A stretch of DNA of 64,000 bases, taken from contig NZ_CP060131.1 of the NCBI RefSeq assembly GCF_014235185.1, positions 4,285,501-4,349,500 of the forward strand, read 5' to 3'. Position 1 is the stretch's first letter; every line of letters starts with the position of its first letter. Shown here in pieces: positions 44,219 to 52,805 of this stretch. A program made the position numbers and the translations under genes. The DNA is from Pseudonocardia petroleophila. GTDB lineage: Bacteria > Actinomycetota > Actinomycetes > Mycobacteriales > Pseudonocardiaceae. The notes below the pieces were generated by a model. It searched no databases. It had not been told where the DNA came from and saw only the letters and a list, made by a program, of their open reading frames with translations.

Positions 44219-45008
44219 ATGGAAGCGGATTGTCGCAGCTCAGGGACCGTTCGGCGCATGGCTGGGCGCTTCGGATAGTGGGCTGTCCGGCCTTCTTCGG
44301 CGTGGTGCGCAGGCGCCGGTCGGGCGTGGGTCGTCTGGGGTGAACTACCGGATCACGTGGCGGGGTGGGCGGCCGTTCCCGATCGACGTGCCCGACCTGC
44401 GCCCCGGAGGCTCGCCGTGTCGGGCGAGACGCCCGGTGGTCCCGAACCGCAACCCCACCGCCCGGATCGACCCCGTGCATGACCGGCTGGCGTCCTGGCC
44501 CTCGGTAGACCGGACCACGCCAGGACCGGCAGCCGGCTTGTCGGGTCAACCGGGCGGCACGTCTCCCGTCGATGCCCGCCGGAGCGCAACCCTCTGCGGA
44601 CGCACGAGGGCATCGTCGCGGGCAGGCCACGACGTATGACGTCAGGGACCTCGGCCGAAGGCCTCCGGCCAACGCCAGGTCGCTGGGTCACACGATCAGC
44701 CTCATCGGCAGCGCCGTGGCGACATCGGTGCGGCACGATCGCGGCCAAGTCGCGTGGCGGCGGCGGGCTCGTCGGGCTGCGGCAGCGAACTCCGGGGCGG
44801 AGCTGGGTCCGAGCACGACGGCGAGATCGCACGGCGCCGGCCTGCTCGCCAGGCTTCCGTGCACACGGCGTGCCGCGCGGCGGCACGCCTCAGCAAGCGC
44901 GTCTGCGGCCAACTCGCCGGGCGCCTGCCGCAAACTCGCCGGGCGGCTCTCGCAAACTCGCGGGGCGGCAGCGGCAAACTCGCGGGTCCGGGCATAACCG
45001 ATTGTTTA
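44219..45008. other. About 800 bases without a convincing gene
   Basis: Between the LexA box and the TetR operator all six frames give only Arg/Pro-rich translations with no sustained third-position bias, no ribosome-binding sites and no family I recognise. The first about 400 bases could be a decayed gene. The distal end carries a 22-bp tandem repeat. The contrast with the dense coding elsewhere, next to an HNH nuclease gene of a multicopy family, suggests a site of past insertion. Confidence 0.6.
44911..44998. repeat. 22-bp tandem repeat, four copies
   Basis: The core AACTCGCSGGG recurs at 44911, 44933, 44955 and 44977, exactly 22 bases apart. The bases between are GC-rich and mostly end in CGCA or GGCA before the next core. 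On the minus strand the core reads CGCGAGTTTGC or CGGCGAGTTTGCG. Copies diverge at several positions. There are no unique spacers, so this is not a CRISPR array. Confidence 0.85.
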
Positions 45009-45024
45009 CTGAGTGCTCGCTCAG
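45009..45024. promoter_or_regulatory. Candidate TetR operator upstream of the exporter operon
   Basis: CTGAGTGC-TCGCTCAG is a 16-base dyad with two mismatches, 14 bases before the TetR start. The outer CTGAG/CTCAG arms are typical of operators bound by TetR regulators of multidrug ABC or MFS exporters. Its position would block transcription of the whole operon. Confidence 0.55.
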
Positions 45025-45038
45025 ATACCGTCGCGCCC

Positions 45039-45656
45039 ATGACCACCGCCCGCACCGGCCGCGCCCGCCGCCTCGCCCCCGAGGCGCGGCGACGGGCGCT
45101 GGTCGAGGCGACCCTGCCGCTCGTGCTGCGGCACGGGGCCGCCGTCAGCACCCGGCAGATCGCCATGGCCGCAGGCGTCGCCGAGGGCACGATCTTCAGC
45201 GTCTTCCCGCACAAGGAGGCGCTGATGCGGGCGGTCACCGCGGCCGCGCTCGATCCCGGGGCCACCCTGCGCGAGCTCGGTGACGTCGACCGGTCCCTGC
45301 CGCTGCGCGCCCGCCTCGTCGCCGCGGTGGAGATCCTGCAGAGCAGGCTCACCGGCGTCTTCGGGCTCCTCGACGCCCTCGGCATGCACCGCCCTCCCGA
45401 CGACGAGGAGTGCGAGCACCCCGCGCCCAGCACCATGAACGACGCGTTCCGCGCGGCCGTCGCCGACCTCGTCGGTCCCGACGCCCGCACCCTGCGCGTC
45501 CCGCCCGAGGAGCTGGCGCACGTGCTGCGGCTGCTCGTGTTCTCCGGCACCCACCCCCGCATCTGCGACGGGTCGCCGCTCTCCGCCGAGCAGATCGTCA
45601 CCGTCCTGCTCGACGGCTACTCCCACCACCACCACGCCGGGAACAGCCCATGTTGA
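45039..45656 (+). CDS. TetR-family transcriptional regulator
   Basis: 205 residues. N-terminal helix-turn-helix: RRALVEATLPLVLRHGAAVSTRQIAMAAGVAEGTIFSVFPHKEALM, a normal TetR DNA-binding domain. The ligand domain is not conserved. A C-terminal His run (SHHHHAGNSPC) is unusual. ATG at 45039 lies just after the dyad operator. Its stop overlaps the start of the first ABC gene by 7 bases, so it is first gene and probable repressor of the exporter operon. Confidence 0.9.
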   Translation: MTTARTGRARRLAPEARRRALVEATLPLVLRHGAAVSTRQIAMAAGVAEGTIFSVFPHKEALMRAVTAAALDPGATLRELGDVDRSLPLRARLVAAVEILQSRLTGVFGLLDALGMHRPPDDEECEHPAPSTMNDAFRAAVADLVGPDARTLRVPPEELAHVLRLLVFSGTHPRICDGSPLSAEQIVTVLLDGYSHHHHAGNSPC

Positions 45657-47383
45657 TCAAGATCCTGCGCGGGTACCTGCGCGCCTACTCCAGACCCCTG
45701 CTGGCGGTGGTGGGACTGCAGCTCGTCGGCACCATCGCGGCGCTCTACCTGCCCAGCCTCAACGCCGACATCATCGACTCGGGCATCGCCCGCGGCGACA
45801 CCGCCTACATCCTGGGCACCGGCGGCTGGATGCTGCTGGTGACGCTCGCGCAGGTGGCCTGCTCGATCGGGGCCGTCTGGTTCGGCGCCCGCACCGCGAT
45901 GGGCTTCGGCGCCGACCTGCGCGCCGCCGTGTTCCACCGCGTCGGGGAGTTTTCGGCGCGGGAGGTCAGCCGGTTCGGGGCGCCGTCGCTGATCACCCGC
46001 AGCACCAACGACGTGCAGCAGGTGCAGATGCTGGTGCTGCTGTCGTGCACGATGCTCGTCTCCGCGCCGATCATGTGCGTCGGCGGCATCTTCTTCGCCC
46101 TGCAGGAGGACATCGGGCTGTCCTGGCTGGTGGCCGTCAGCGTGCCGGCGCTGGTCGTCGCGATCGGGCTGATCATCGTCCGGATGGTCCCGCAGTTCCG
46201 GCTCATGCAGGTGCGCATCGACGCCGTCAACCGCGTGCTGCGCGAGCAGATCACCGGCATCCGGGTGGTGCGCGCGTTCGTGCGCGAGCCGCTGGAGTCC
46301 GAGCGGTTCGGCGTCGCGAACACCGGGGTCACCGAGGTGGCGATCCGCGCGGGCCGGCTGCAGGCACTGATCTTCCCGGTCGTGATGCTGCTGCTCAACG
46401 CGTCCAGCGTGGCGGTGCTGTGGTTCGGCGCCGAGCGGATCGACGCCGGGCAGATGCAGATCGGGGCGCTGACCGCGTTCCTGCAGTACCTGCTGCAGAT
46501 CCTGATGGCCGTCATGATGGCCACGTTCATGGCGATCATGATCCCGCGCGCCGCGGTGTGCGCCGACCGGATCGGCGAGGTGCTCGACACCGAGTCCTCC
46601 GTCGCCCCGCCGAGGCGCGCGACGGTCCCGGCCCGCGCCGACGGCCTGCTGCAGTTCGACCGCGCGGGCTTCACCTACCCCGGTGCCGCCGCCCCGGTGC
46701 TGCGCGAGGTCTCGCTGACCGCCCGGCCCGGGCAGACCACCGCGATCATCGGCAGCACCGGGGCGGGCAAGACCACCCTGCTGTCGATGGTGCCGCGCCT
46801 GTTCGACGCGACGGCGGGCTCGGTCCTCGTCGACGGCGTCGACGTCCGCGAGCTCGATCCCGAGGTGCTGTGGAAGCGGATCGGGCTGGTGCCGCAGAAG
46901 CCGTTCCTGTTCTCCGGGACGGTCGCGAGCAACCTGCGCTACGGCGACCCGGACGCCTCCGACGACGCACTGTGGACGGCGCTGGAGATCGCCCAGGGCG
47001 CCGACTTCGTGCGCGCGATGGAGGGCGGCCTCGACGCCCCGATCAGCCAGGGCGGCACCAACGTCTCCGGCGGCCAGCGCCAGCGCCTGGCGATCGCCCG
47101 CGCACTCGTGCGCAAGCCCGAGATCTACCTGTTCGACGACTCGTTCTCCGCGCTCGACCTCGCCACCGACGCCCGCCTGCGGGCGGCGCTGGGGCCGGTC
47201 ACCGCGACGGCGACGGTCGTGATCGTCGCCCAGCGCGTGTCGACCATCCAGGGCGCCGACCAGATCGTCGTCCTGGAGGACGGGGCGGTGGTCGGGATCG
47301 GGCGCCACGACCAGCTCCTGGAGACCTGCCCGACCTACGTCGAGATCGTCGAGTCCCAGCTCAGTGCGGAGGTGGGCGCGTGA
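45650..47383 (+). CDS. ABC exporter half-transporter with degenerate ATP site
   Basis: 577 residues: a six-helix exporter membrane domain and an ATPase domain. Walker A GSTGAGKTT and signature NVSGGQRQR are normal. The residue after Walker B is Asp in place of the catalytic Glu (IYLFDDSFSALD), and the switch His is replaced by Gln (IVAQRVSTI). This is the pattern of the non-catalytic half of heterodimeric exporters such as TM287/288. With the next gene it should form one exporter for drugs or lipids. Translation is coupled to both neighbours. Confidence 0.92.
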   Translation: MLIKILRGYLRAYSRPLLAVVGLQLVGTIAALYLPSLNADIIDSGIARGDTAYILGTGGWMLLVTLAQVACSIGAVWFGARTAMGFGADLRAAVFHRVGEFSAREVSRFGAPSLITRSTNDVQQVQMLVLLSCTMLVSAPIMCVGGIFFALQEDIGLSWLVAVSVPALVVAIGLIIVRMVPQFRLMQVRIDAVNRVLREQITGIRVVRAFVREPLESERFGVANTGVTEVAIRAGRLQALIFPVVMLLLNASSVAVLWFGAERIDAGQMQIGALTAFLQYLLQILMAVMMATFMAIMIPRAAVCADRIGEVLDTESSVAPPRRATVPARADGLLQFDRAGFTYPGAAAPVLREVSLTARPGQTTAIIGSTGAGKTTLLSMVPRLFDATAGSVLVDGVDVRELDPEVLWKRIGLVPQKPFLFSGTVASNLRYGDPDASDDALWTALEIAQGADFVRAMEGGLDAPISQGGTNVSGGQRQRLAIARALVRKPEIYLFDDSFSALDLATDARLRAALGPVTATATVVIVAQRVSTIQGADQIVVLEDGAVVGIGRHDQLLETCPTYVEIVESQLSAEVGA

Positions 47384-49371
47384 GTGCCCCGGCGAAGCCC
47401 CGGCAGGACAAGGAGACCGTCCAGGCCGCGCGCGGCATGGCGGCCGAGCGCCGCGGCGGCGGGCCGCCGTGGGGCGGCATGGGCCAGCCCGCGGAGAAGG
47501 CGTCGAACTTCTGGCCGTCGCTGCGCCGCCTCGCCGTCCGGCTGTCGCCGGAGCGCGTCGGCGTGGTCGCGGTGATCGTGCTCGGCGTCGTCAGCACGGC
47601 GCTCAACGTCATCGGCCCGTACCTGCTCGGCGCGGCCACCGACGTCATCTTCGCGGGGGTGGTGGGCCGGCAGCTGCCGGCCGGGATCACCGCGGAGCAG
47701 GCGGCGCAGGCCGCCCGCGCGTCCGGTGACGACGCCGTCGCCAACCTCATCGCGGCCCAGGACGTGGTGCCCGGCGTCGGGATCGACTTCACGGCGCTGT
47801 CCATGGTGCTGCTCGGCGTGATCGCGCTGTACCTCGCCGCGTCGGTGTTCGGCTACGGCCAGGGCTACCTGCTCAACGGCATCGTGCAGCGCACCGTGTT
47901 CGCGCTGCGCCGCGACGTCGAGGACAAGATCAACCGGCTGCCGCTGCGCTACTTCGACTCCCAGCAGCGCGGCGAGGTGCTCAGCCGCGTCACCAACGAC
48001 ATCGACAACGTCCAGACCAGCCTGCAGCAGACGATGAGCCAGCTGCTCACCTCGCTGCTGACGATCGTCGGCGTGGTCGTGATGATGTTCGTCGTCTCGC
48101 CGCTGCTGACGCTGATCGCGCTGGTCACGATCCCGGTGACGCTGTGGCTGACGAAGGCGATCGCGTCGCGGTCGCAGCCGCAGTTCGTGGCGCAGTGGCG
48201 GCACACCGGGCGGCTCAACGGGCTGATCGAGGAGTCGTTCACCGGCCACGAGCTGGTGCGGGTGTTCGGCCGCCGCTCCGAGACCGAGGCCGAGTTCGCC
48301 TCCCGCAACTCCGAGCTGTTCGAGGCGAGCTTCCGCGCCCAGTTCATCAGCGGGATCATCATGCCGACGATGATGTTCGTCGGGAACCTCAACTACGTCG
48401 CGGTCGCCGTCATCGGCGGGCTGCGGGTGGCGTCGGGGTCGCTGAGCCTGGGCGACGTGCAGGCGTTCATCCAGTACTCGCGGCAGTTCACGCAGCCGCT
48501 GACGCAGGCGGCGTCGATGGCGAACGTGCTGCAGTCGGGCGTGGCGTCGGCGGAGCGGGTGTTCGAGCTGCTCGACTCCGAGGAGCAGACGCCCGACCCG
48601 CAGTCGCCGCAGGTGCGCACCGAGCGCCGGGGGCGGGTGGCGTTCGAGAACGTCGCGTTCCGCTACCTCGCCGACACCCCGCTGATCGAGGACCTGTCGC
48701 TGGTCGCGGAGCCGGGGCAGACCGTCGCGATCGTGGGGCCGACCGGCGCGGGCAAGACCACGCTGGTCAACCTCATCCTGCGGTTCTACGAGCTCGACGG
48801 CGGCCGGATCACCCTCGACGGCGTCGACATCGCCGCGATGGCCCGCTCCGACCTGCGCTCGGGCATCGGGATGGTCCTGCAGGACACGTGGCTCTTCGGC
48901 GGCACGATCCGCGACAACATCGCCTACGGCAACCCCGACGCCACGCCGGAGCAGCTGATGGCGGCCGCGGAGGCCACCTACGTCGACCGGTTCGTGCGGT
49001 CGCTGCCCGACGGCTACGACACCGTCATCGACGAGGAGGGATCCAACGTCAGCGCGGGGGAGAAGCAGCTCATCACGATCGCGCGGGCGTTCCTGGCCGA
49101 CCCGTCGCTGCTGATCCTCGACGAGGCCACGAGCTCCGTCGACACCCGCACCGAGGTGCTGGTGCAGCGGGCGATGGCGGCGCTGCGCAGCGACCGCACG
49201 AGCTTCGTCATCGCCCACCGCCTCTCCACCATCCGCGACGCCGACCTGATCCTCGTCATGGAGGCGGGGAGCATCGTGGAGCAGGGCACCCACGAGGAGC
49301 TCCTCGCCGCCCGCGGCGCCTACTGTGCGCTCTACAACGCCCAGTTCGCCGCGGCCGCGGCGATCGAGTGA
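47380..49371 (+). CDS. ABC exporter half-transporter with intact ATP site
   Basis: 663 residues. A cytoplasmic N-terminal extension (about 45 residues, Arg/Gly-rich) precedes the membrane domain, which has an extracytoplasmic insert between helices 1 and 2 (about residues 85-140, containing AQAARASGDDAVANL). ATPase motifs: Walker A GPTGAGKTT, signature VSAGEKQ, Walker B with catalytic Glu (LLILDEATSSVD) and switch His (VIAHRLSTI). It supplies the hydrolytic site for the heterodimer with the preceding gene. GTG start, GTGA overlap. Substrate unknown. Confidence 0.92.
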   Translation: MSAPAKPRQDKETVQAARGMAAERRGGGPPWGGMGQPAEKASNFWPSLRRLAVRLSPERVGVVAVIVLGVVSTALNVIGPYLLGAATDVIFAGVVGRQLPAGITAEQAAQAARASGDDAVANLIAAQDVVPGVGIDFTALSMVLLGVIALYLAASVFGYGQGYLLNGIVQRTVFALRRDVEDKINRLPLRYFDSQQRGEVLSRVTNDIDNVQTSLQQTMSQLLTSLLTIVGVVVMMFVVSPLLTLIALVTIPVTLWLTKAIASRSQPQFVAQWRHTGRLNGLIEESFTGHELVRVFGRRSETEAEFASRNSELFEASFRAQFISGIIMPTMMFVGNLNYVAVAVIGGLRVASGSLSLGDVQAFIQYSRQFTQPLTQAASMANVLQSGVASAERVFELLDSEEQTPDPQSPQVRTERRGRVAFENVAFRYLADTPLIEDLSLVAEPGQTVAIVGPTGAGKTTLVNLILRFYELDGGRITLDGVDIAAMARSDLRSGIGMVLQDTWLFGGTIRDNIAYGNPDATPEQLMAAAEATYVDRFVRSLPDGYDTVIDEEGSNVSAGEKQLITIARAFLADPSLLILDEATSSVDTRTEVLVQRAMAALRSDRTSFVIAHRLSTIRDADLILVMEAGSIVEQGTHEELLAARGAYCALYNAQFAAAAAIE

Positions 49372-49381
49372 GGGGGAGACC

Positions 49382-49795
49382 GTGCTGCTCGACGGCGTCA
49401 ACCACATCGCCTGGATCTCCAAGGACGTGGCGCGCCTCGGCGCGTTCTACGCGACCGTGTTCGACGCCGAGGTCGGGCCGACGCGCCAGCACGGCGAGGA
49501 CCCGGGCGAGACGATGACGACCATCCGGATCGGCCCGCGCACCGAGCTCAACATCGTGACGATCGAGGGCAACACCGAGCCCGACCGGCAGACCCCGATG
49601 TGGGGCCGCGGCCGGATCGACCACGTCGGGCTCGGTACCGCCACCCCGGAGGCGTTCGAGACGATCCGGGAGCGGCTCGTCGCGGCCGGGGCGAGCGACG
49701 GGCACGTCAACGACTTCGGCGGCGCGCTCAGCCTGTTCTTCCGCGACCCCGACGGGCTGGAGGGCGAGGTCCTGCTGCCGAAGCAGGTCAGTTGA
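49382..49795 (+). CDS. VOC-superfamily (glyoxalase/dioxygenase-fold) protein
   Basis: 137 residues with the paired beta-alpha-beta-beta-beta motifs of the vicinal oxygen chelate fold: GVNHIAWISKDVARLGAFY at the start, RIDHVGLGTATPEAFETIRERLVAAGA in the middle, and FFRDPDGLEGEVLLP at the end. Metal ligands His (8), His and Glu (last motif) are present. Members include glyoxalases, dioxygenases and antibiotic-binding proteins; the site downstream of a TetR-controlled exporter allows a resistance role, unproven. GTG 49382 follows GAGGGGGAG. Confidence 0.85.
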   Translation: MLLDGVNHIAWISKDVARLGAFYATVFDAEVGPTRQHGEDPGETMTTIRIGPRTELNIVTIEGNTEPDRQTPMWGRGRIDHVGLGTATPEAFETIRERLVAAGASDGHVNDFGGALSLFFRDPDGLEGEVLLPKQVS

Positions 49796-50210
49796 CGAAG
49801 CGGCGCACCCGCTCCGGGTGCAGGACGAACCGCACCCACTCGGCGTCGAGCATGCCGGCGAGCTCGTCGGCCCGGTCGGCGGCGGCCGGGCCCCAGTAGC
49901 GGGCGAACAGGCGGGCGACCAGGTCGGCCTCCCCGCCCGGCTCCTCGGTGACGGAGCCGGTAACCGACACCCAGTGCTCGCGCTCGCCCACCGGTGCGGC
50001 GACGACGAGCGAGGCCCGGGGGTCGCGGCGCAGGCGGCGCACCTTCGGGGCGTCCGGGTCGGTGAACAGCGTGATCGTGCCCTCGGGGGTGGTCTCGAAC
50101 CACACCGGCCGGGGCTGCGCCGGCGTCGGCCCGCCCGCCACGGTGAGGAAGCCCTGCAGGGGGCGGCGCAGGAGGACGAGGTCGTCGGGGGTCAGGACGT
50201 CGGTGCTCAT
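49788..50210 (-). CDS. PPOX/FDOR-fold flavin or F420-binding protein
   Basis: 140 residues of the pyridoxamine-phosphate-oxidase-like split-barrel fold. Recognisable are LQGFLTVAGG, PRPVWFETTPEGTITLFTDPDAPKVRRLRRDPRASLVVAAP and HWVSVTGSVTEEP, as in actinobacterial F420- or FMN-dependent members. Such proteins reduce or oxidise small molecules. The 3' end overlaps that of the VOC gene by 8 bases (convergent). Cofactor cannot be decided. Confidence 0.82.
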   Translation of the reverse strand: MSTDVLTPDDLVLLRRPLQGFLTVAGGPTPAQPRPVWFETTPEGTITLFTDPDAPKVRRLRRDPRASLVVAAPVGEREHWVSVTGSVTEEPGGEADLVARLFARYWGPAAADRADELAGMLDAEWVRFVLHPERVRRFVN

Positions 50211-50291
50211 GCCCCCGTCCAACCGACGCGTCCGGCGCGGTGTTCCACGGCCCGACCGATGACTTTCCGGACGCCCGCCCGTCCTACCTGC

Positions 50292-51620
50292 ATGCGCACC
50301 GCATCCGACCGGGTCTTCCGGCACCTGCTCGTCGACACGCTGTTCGTGTCGGTCACCCACTTCACCGTGTGGTTCGCGATCACCTTCTACGTCTACCTGC
50401 AGACGCGGTCGGTGTTCGCGACCGGGATCATCGCCGGGCTGTTCCTGGTGATGACGTCGCTGTCGGGGATCTGGTTCGGCAGCCTCGTCGACCACCACCG
50501 CAAGCGCACGGTGATGATCGGGTCGAACCTCGCCTCGCTCGCGCTGTACGCGGCCGGGTTCGCGGTCTACCTCGTCGCGGGCGACGCCGCGTTCACCGAC
50601 CCGACGAGCCCGCTGCTGTGGGTGTTCGTCCTGCTCCTGATGAGCGGGGTGATCGCCGGCAACGTGCGGGGGATCGCGCTGTCCACGACGGTCACGATGC
50701 TGGTGCCCGCCGAGCGCCGGGACAAGGCCAACGGGCTGGTCGGCACGGCGTCGGGGGTGTCGTTCCTGGTCACGTCGGTGATCAGCGGGCTGCTCGTCGG
50801 GCTGTCCGGGATGTTCCACGCCCTCGTGCTGGCCCTGCTCGTCGTCGGGCTGTCGGTGGCGCACCTGCTCACGGTGCACGTGCCCGGTGACCGGGCCGCC
50901 GCGGCGGAGGGCGACTCCGGCCGCGTCGACCTGCGGGGCACGCTCGCGGTCGTCGCGGCCCTGCCGGGGCTGTTCGCGCTGATCGCGTTCAGCACGATCA
51001 ACAACTTCCTCGGCGGCGTCTACATGGCGCTGCTCGACCCCTACGGCCTGTCGCTGATGTCGGTGCAGGCCTGGGGCCTGCTGTGGGGCCTGCTGTCCAC
51101 CGGCTTCATCGTCGGCGGCCTGGTGATCGCCCGCCGCGGGCTGGGGAGCAGCCCGCTGCGCTCGCTGCTCGTCGCCAACGTCGTGCTGTGGGTGCTCGCG
51201 ACGACGTTCACGCTGCACCGGTCGGTCGTCGTGCTCGCCGTCGGGATGTTCCTGTACCTGTGCGTGATCCCGTTCATCGAGGCCTCCGAGCAGACCGTGC
51301 TGCAGAAGGTCGTGCCCTTCGAGCGGCAGGGCCGGGTGTTCGGGTTCGCGCAGAGCGTCGAGCAGGCCGCCTCCCCGCTCACGGCGTTCCTGATCAGCCC
51401 GGTCGCGCAGTTCGTCGTCATCCCGTTCATGACGACGGGCGCGGGCGTCGACCTCATCGGCGGCTGGTTCGGCACCGGCCCCGACCGCGGGATCGCCCTG
51501 GTGTTCGTGCTGACCGGGCTCGCCGGGCTCGTCGTGACGCTGGCCGCGTTCCGCACCCGGCAGTACCGCGCGCTGTCGGAGCGCTACCGGGCGGCGTCCG
51601 CGGTCGCCGAGCCGGTCTGA
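50292..51620 (+). CDS. MFS transporter, EntS-like exporter
   Basis: 442 residues, twelve membrane helices. The N-terminal half has IWFGSLVDHHRKRTVMIGSNL, the MFS loop 2-3 motif, and the layout resembles the EntS/MFS_3 drug or siderophore exporters. FEASEQTVLQKVVPFERQGRVFGFAQSVEQAASPL-type text (in shorter form IEASEQTVLQKVVPFERQG) in the second half is also typical. No strong ribosome-binding site precedes the ATG. It converges on the MmgE/PrpD gene with 3 bases between. Substrate unknown. Confidence 0.87.
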   Translation: MRTASDRVFRHLLVDTLFVSVTHFTVWFAITFYVYLQTRSVFATGIIAGLFLVMTSLSGIWFGSLVDHHRKRTVMIGSNLASLALYAAGFAVYLVAGDAAFTDPTSPLLWVFVLLLMSGVIAGNVRGIALSTTVTMLVPAERRDKANGLVGTASGVSFLVTSVISGLLVGLSGMFHALVLALLVVGLSVAHLLTVHVPGDRAAAAEGDSGRVDLRGTLAVVAALPGLFALIAFSTINNFLGGVYMALLDPYGLSLMSVQAWGLLWGLLSTGFIVGGLVIARRGLGSSPLRSLLVANVVLWVLATTFTLHRSVVVLAVGMFLYLCVIPFIEASEQTVLQKVVPFERQGRVFGFAQSVEQAASPLTAFLISPVAQFVVIPFMTTGAGVDLIGGWFGTGPDRGIALVFVLTGLAGLVVTLAAFRTRQYRALSERYRAASAVAEPV

Positions 51621-51623
51621 CGC

Positions 51624-52805
51624 TCAGCGCCCGGGCAGGGCGTCGCGCAGCAGCTCGGCGGCGATGTCCCAGTCCAGCGCCGAGACCTCGGCGGCCCGGT
51701 CGCCCGCGCAGCCCGCCACCTTCGCGGCCAGGTCGGCCGCGGAGGCGGGACGCTCGGGGTGGCCGTCGGGCAGGTCCAGCGCGACCTCCGTCGGCGGGCC
51801 GGTGGCGTGGTCCACGACCAGCCGGGTGCACCCGGCCACGACGTCGTCCCCGCCCGGCTCGGCGTGCACCTCGACGCGGTCGAGCAGGGCCCGCACCTGC
51901 GGGCGGGCCACCGCCGCGTCGGTGAACGACGCCGCGTCGGGGAACCCGTCGACCAGCGCGGCCGCGACGGCGTACTCGCAGGAGAACTTCGCCTCCAGAC
52001 CGGTGCGCGGGCGGCTGTGGATCAGCGGCTGCAGCGAGCTCGCGCGGGCGTGCACGCGGATCCGGCGGACGTCCCGCGGGTGCCCGAGCAGGCGCGCCGC
52101 GCTGATCGGGCGCTGCAGGGCGTAGCAGCAGGGGTGCAGCTTGACCGCCAGGCCGCCGGGGATCGCGGGCCCGGTCGGGTCGGGGACGCCGGTGCCGCCG
52201 AGCAGCGCGAACCACTGGTCGAGCGCGGCCGGGTCGGCCGAGGCGCCCGCCGCGGCCAGCCGGGCGGCCCGCACCCCGGCGGCGGCGGCGAACCCGACCT
52301 GCAACGACTTGCCCGCCGTGCCGAACGCCCGCTGCACCCCACCCGCCGCGGGCACGGCGAGCGCCATCGCCCGCGCGAGGCCGGCCTCGTCGAGCCCGAG
52401 GGCGGTGCCCGCCGCGACCGCCGCGGCCGGGGCGCCCGCGGTGCAGGTGGCGTGCCAGCCGCTGCGGTAGTGCGCCCAGCCCAGCGCCGCGCCGAGCCGC
52501 GCCATCACCCCGGCGCCCGCGAGGTAGGCCCGCGCCCCGCCCCCGCAGGCCAGCGCGGCCGGGGCGCAGACCACGCTGACGTGCGAGGTCGAGGGCAGGT
52601 GCACGTCGTCGAAGTCCAGGACGTGGCCGACGGCCGCCCAGCGCAGCGCCGCGTCCTCGCCCTCGGTCCAGCCGGCGACCGGGTCGTCGAGCGCGGCGAC
52701 GGTGACCGCGACGGTGTCGACCAGCGCCCGGCGGGCCTGCTCGACGTCGGCCGGGGTGGGATCGAGGTCCGCGGCCCAGCCGGCGAGATCGGCGAGCCCC
52801 GTCAT
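51624..52805 (-). CDS. MmgE/PrpD family protein (aconitase-like decarboxylase/dehydratase fold)
   Basis: 393 residues, shorter than the usual about 450. Family features: VGHVLDFDDVHLPSTSHVSVVCAPAALA near the N-terminus (His/Asp catalytic region), HYRSGWHATCTAG, KSLQVGFAAAAGVRAARLA and KLHPCCYALQRPI. The family includes 2-methylcitrate dehydratase and cis-aconitate decarboxylase (itaconate-forming), acting on tricarboxylic or branched acids. The deletion seems to lie near the N-terminus. Last gene of the eight-gene TRAP/CoA operon; its ATG overlaps the dctM stop. Confidence 0.88.
   Translation of the reverse strand: MTGLADLAGWAADLDPTPADVEQARRALVDTVAVTVAALDDPVAGWTEGEDAALRWAAVGHVLDFDDVHLPSTSHVSVVCAPAALACGGGARAYLAGAGVMARLGAALGWAHYRSGWHATCTAGAPAAAVAAGTALGLDEAGLARAMALAVPAAGGVQRAFGTAGKSLQVGFAAAAGVRAARLAAAGASADPAALDQWFALLGGTGVPDPTGPAIPGGLAVKLHPCCYALQRPISAARLLGHPRDVRRIRVHARASSLQPLIHSRPRTGLEAKFSCEYAVAAALVDGFPDAASFTDAAVARPQVRALLDRVEVHAEPGGDDVVAGCTRLVVDHATGPPTEVALDLPDGHPERPASAADLAAKVAGCAGDRAAEVSALDWDIAAELLRDALPGR

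Noticed and set aside
44202..44672. A 156-codon minus-strand frame and several other frames in 44219-45008
   Set aside because: Translations are Arg/Pro-rich, lack third-position bias and ribosome-binding sites, and match nothing I recognise.
44911..44998. CRISPR-like array
   Set aside because: Units are contiguous 22-base tandem repeats with no unique spacers, and no cas genes are in the window.
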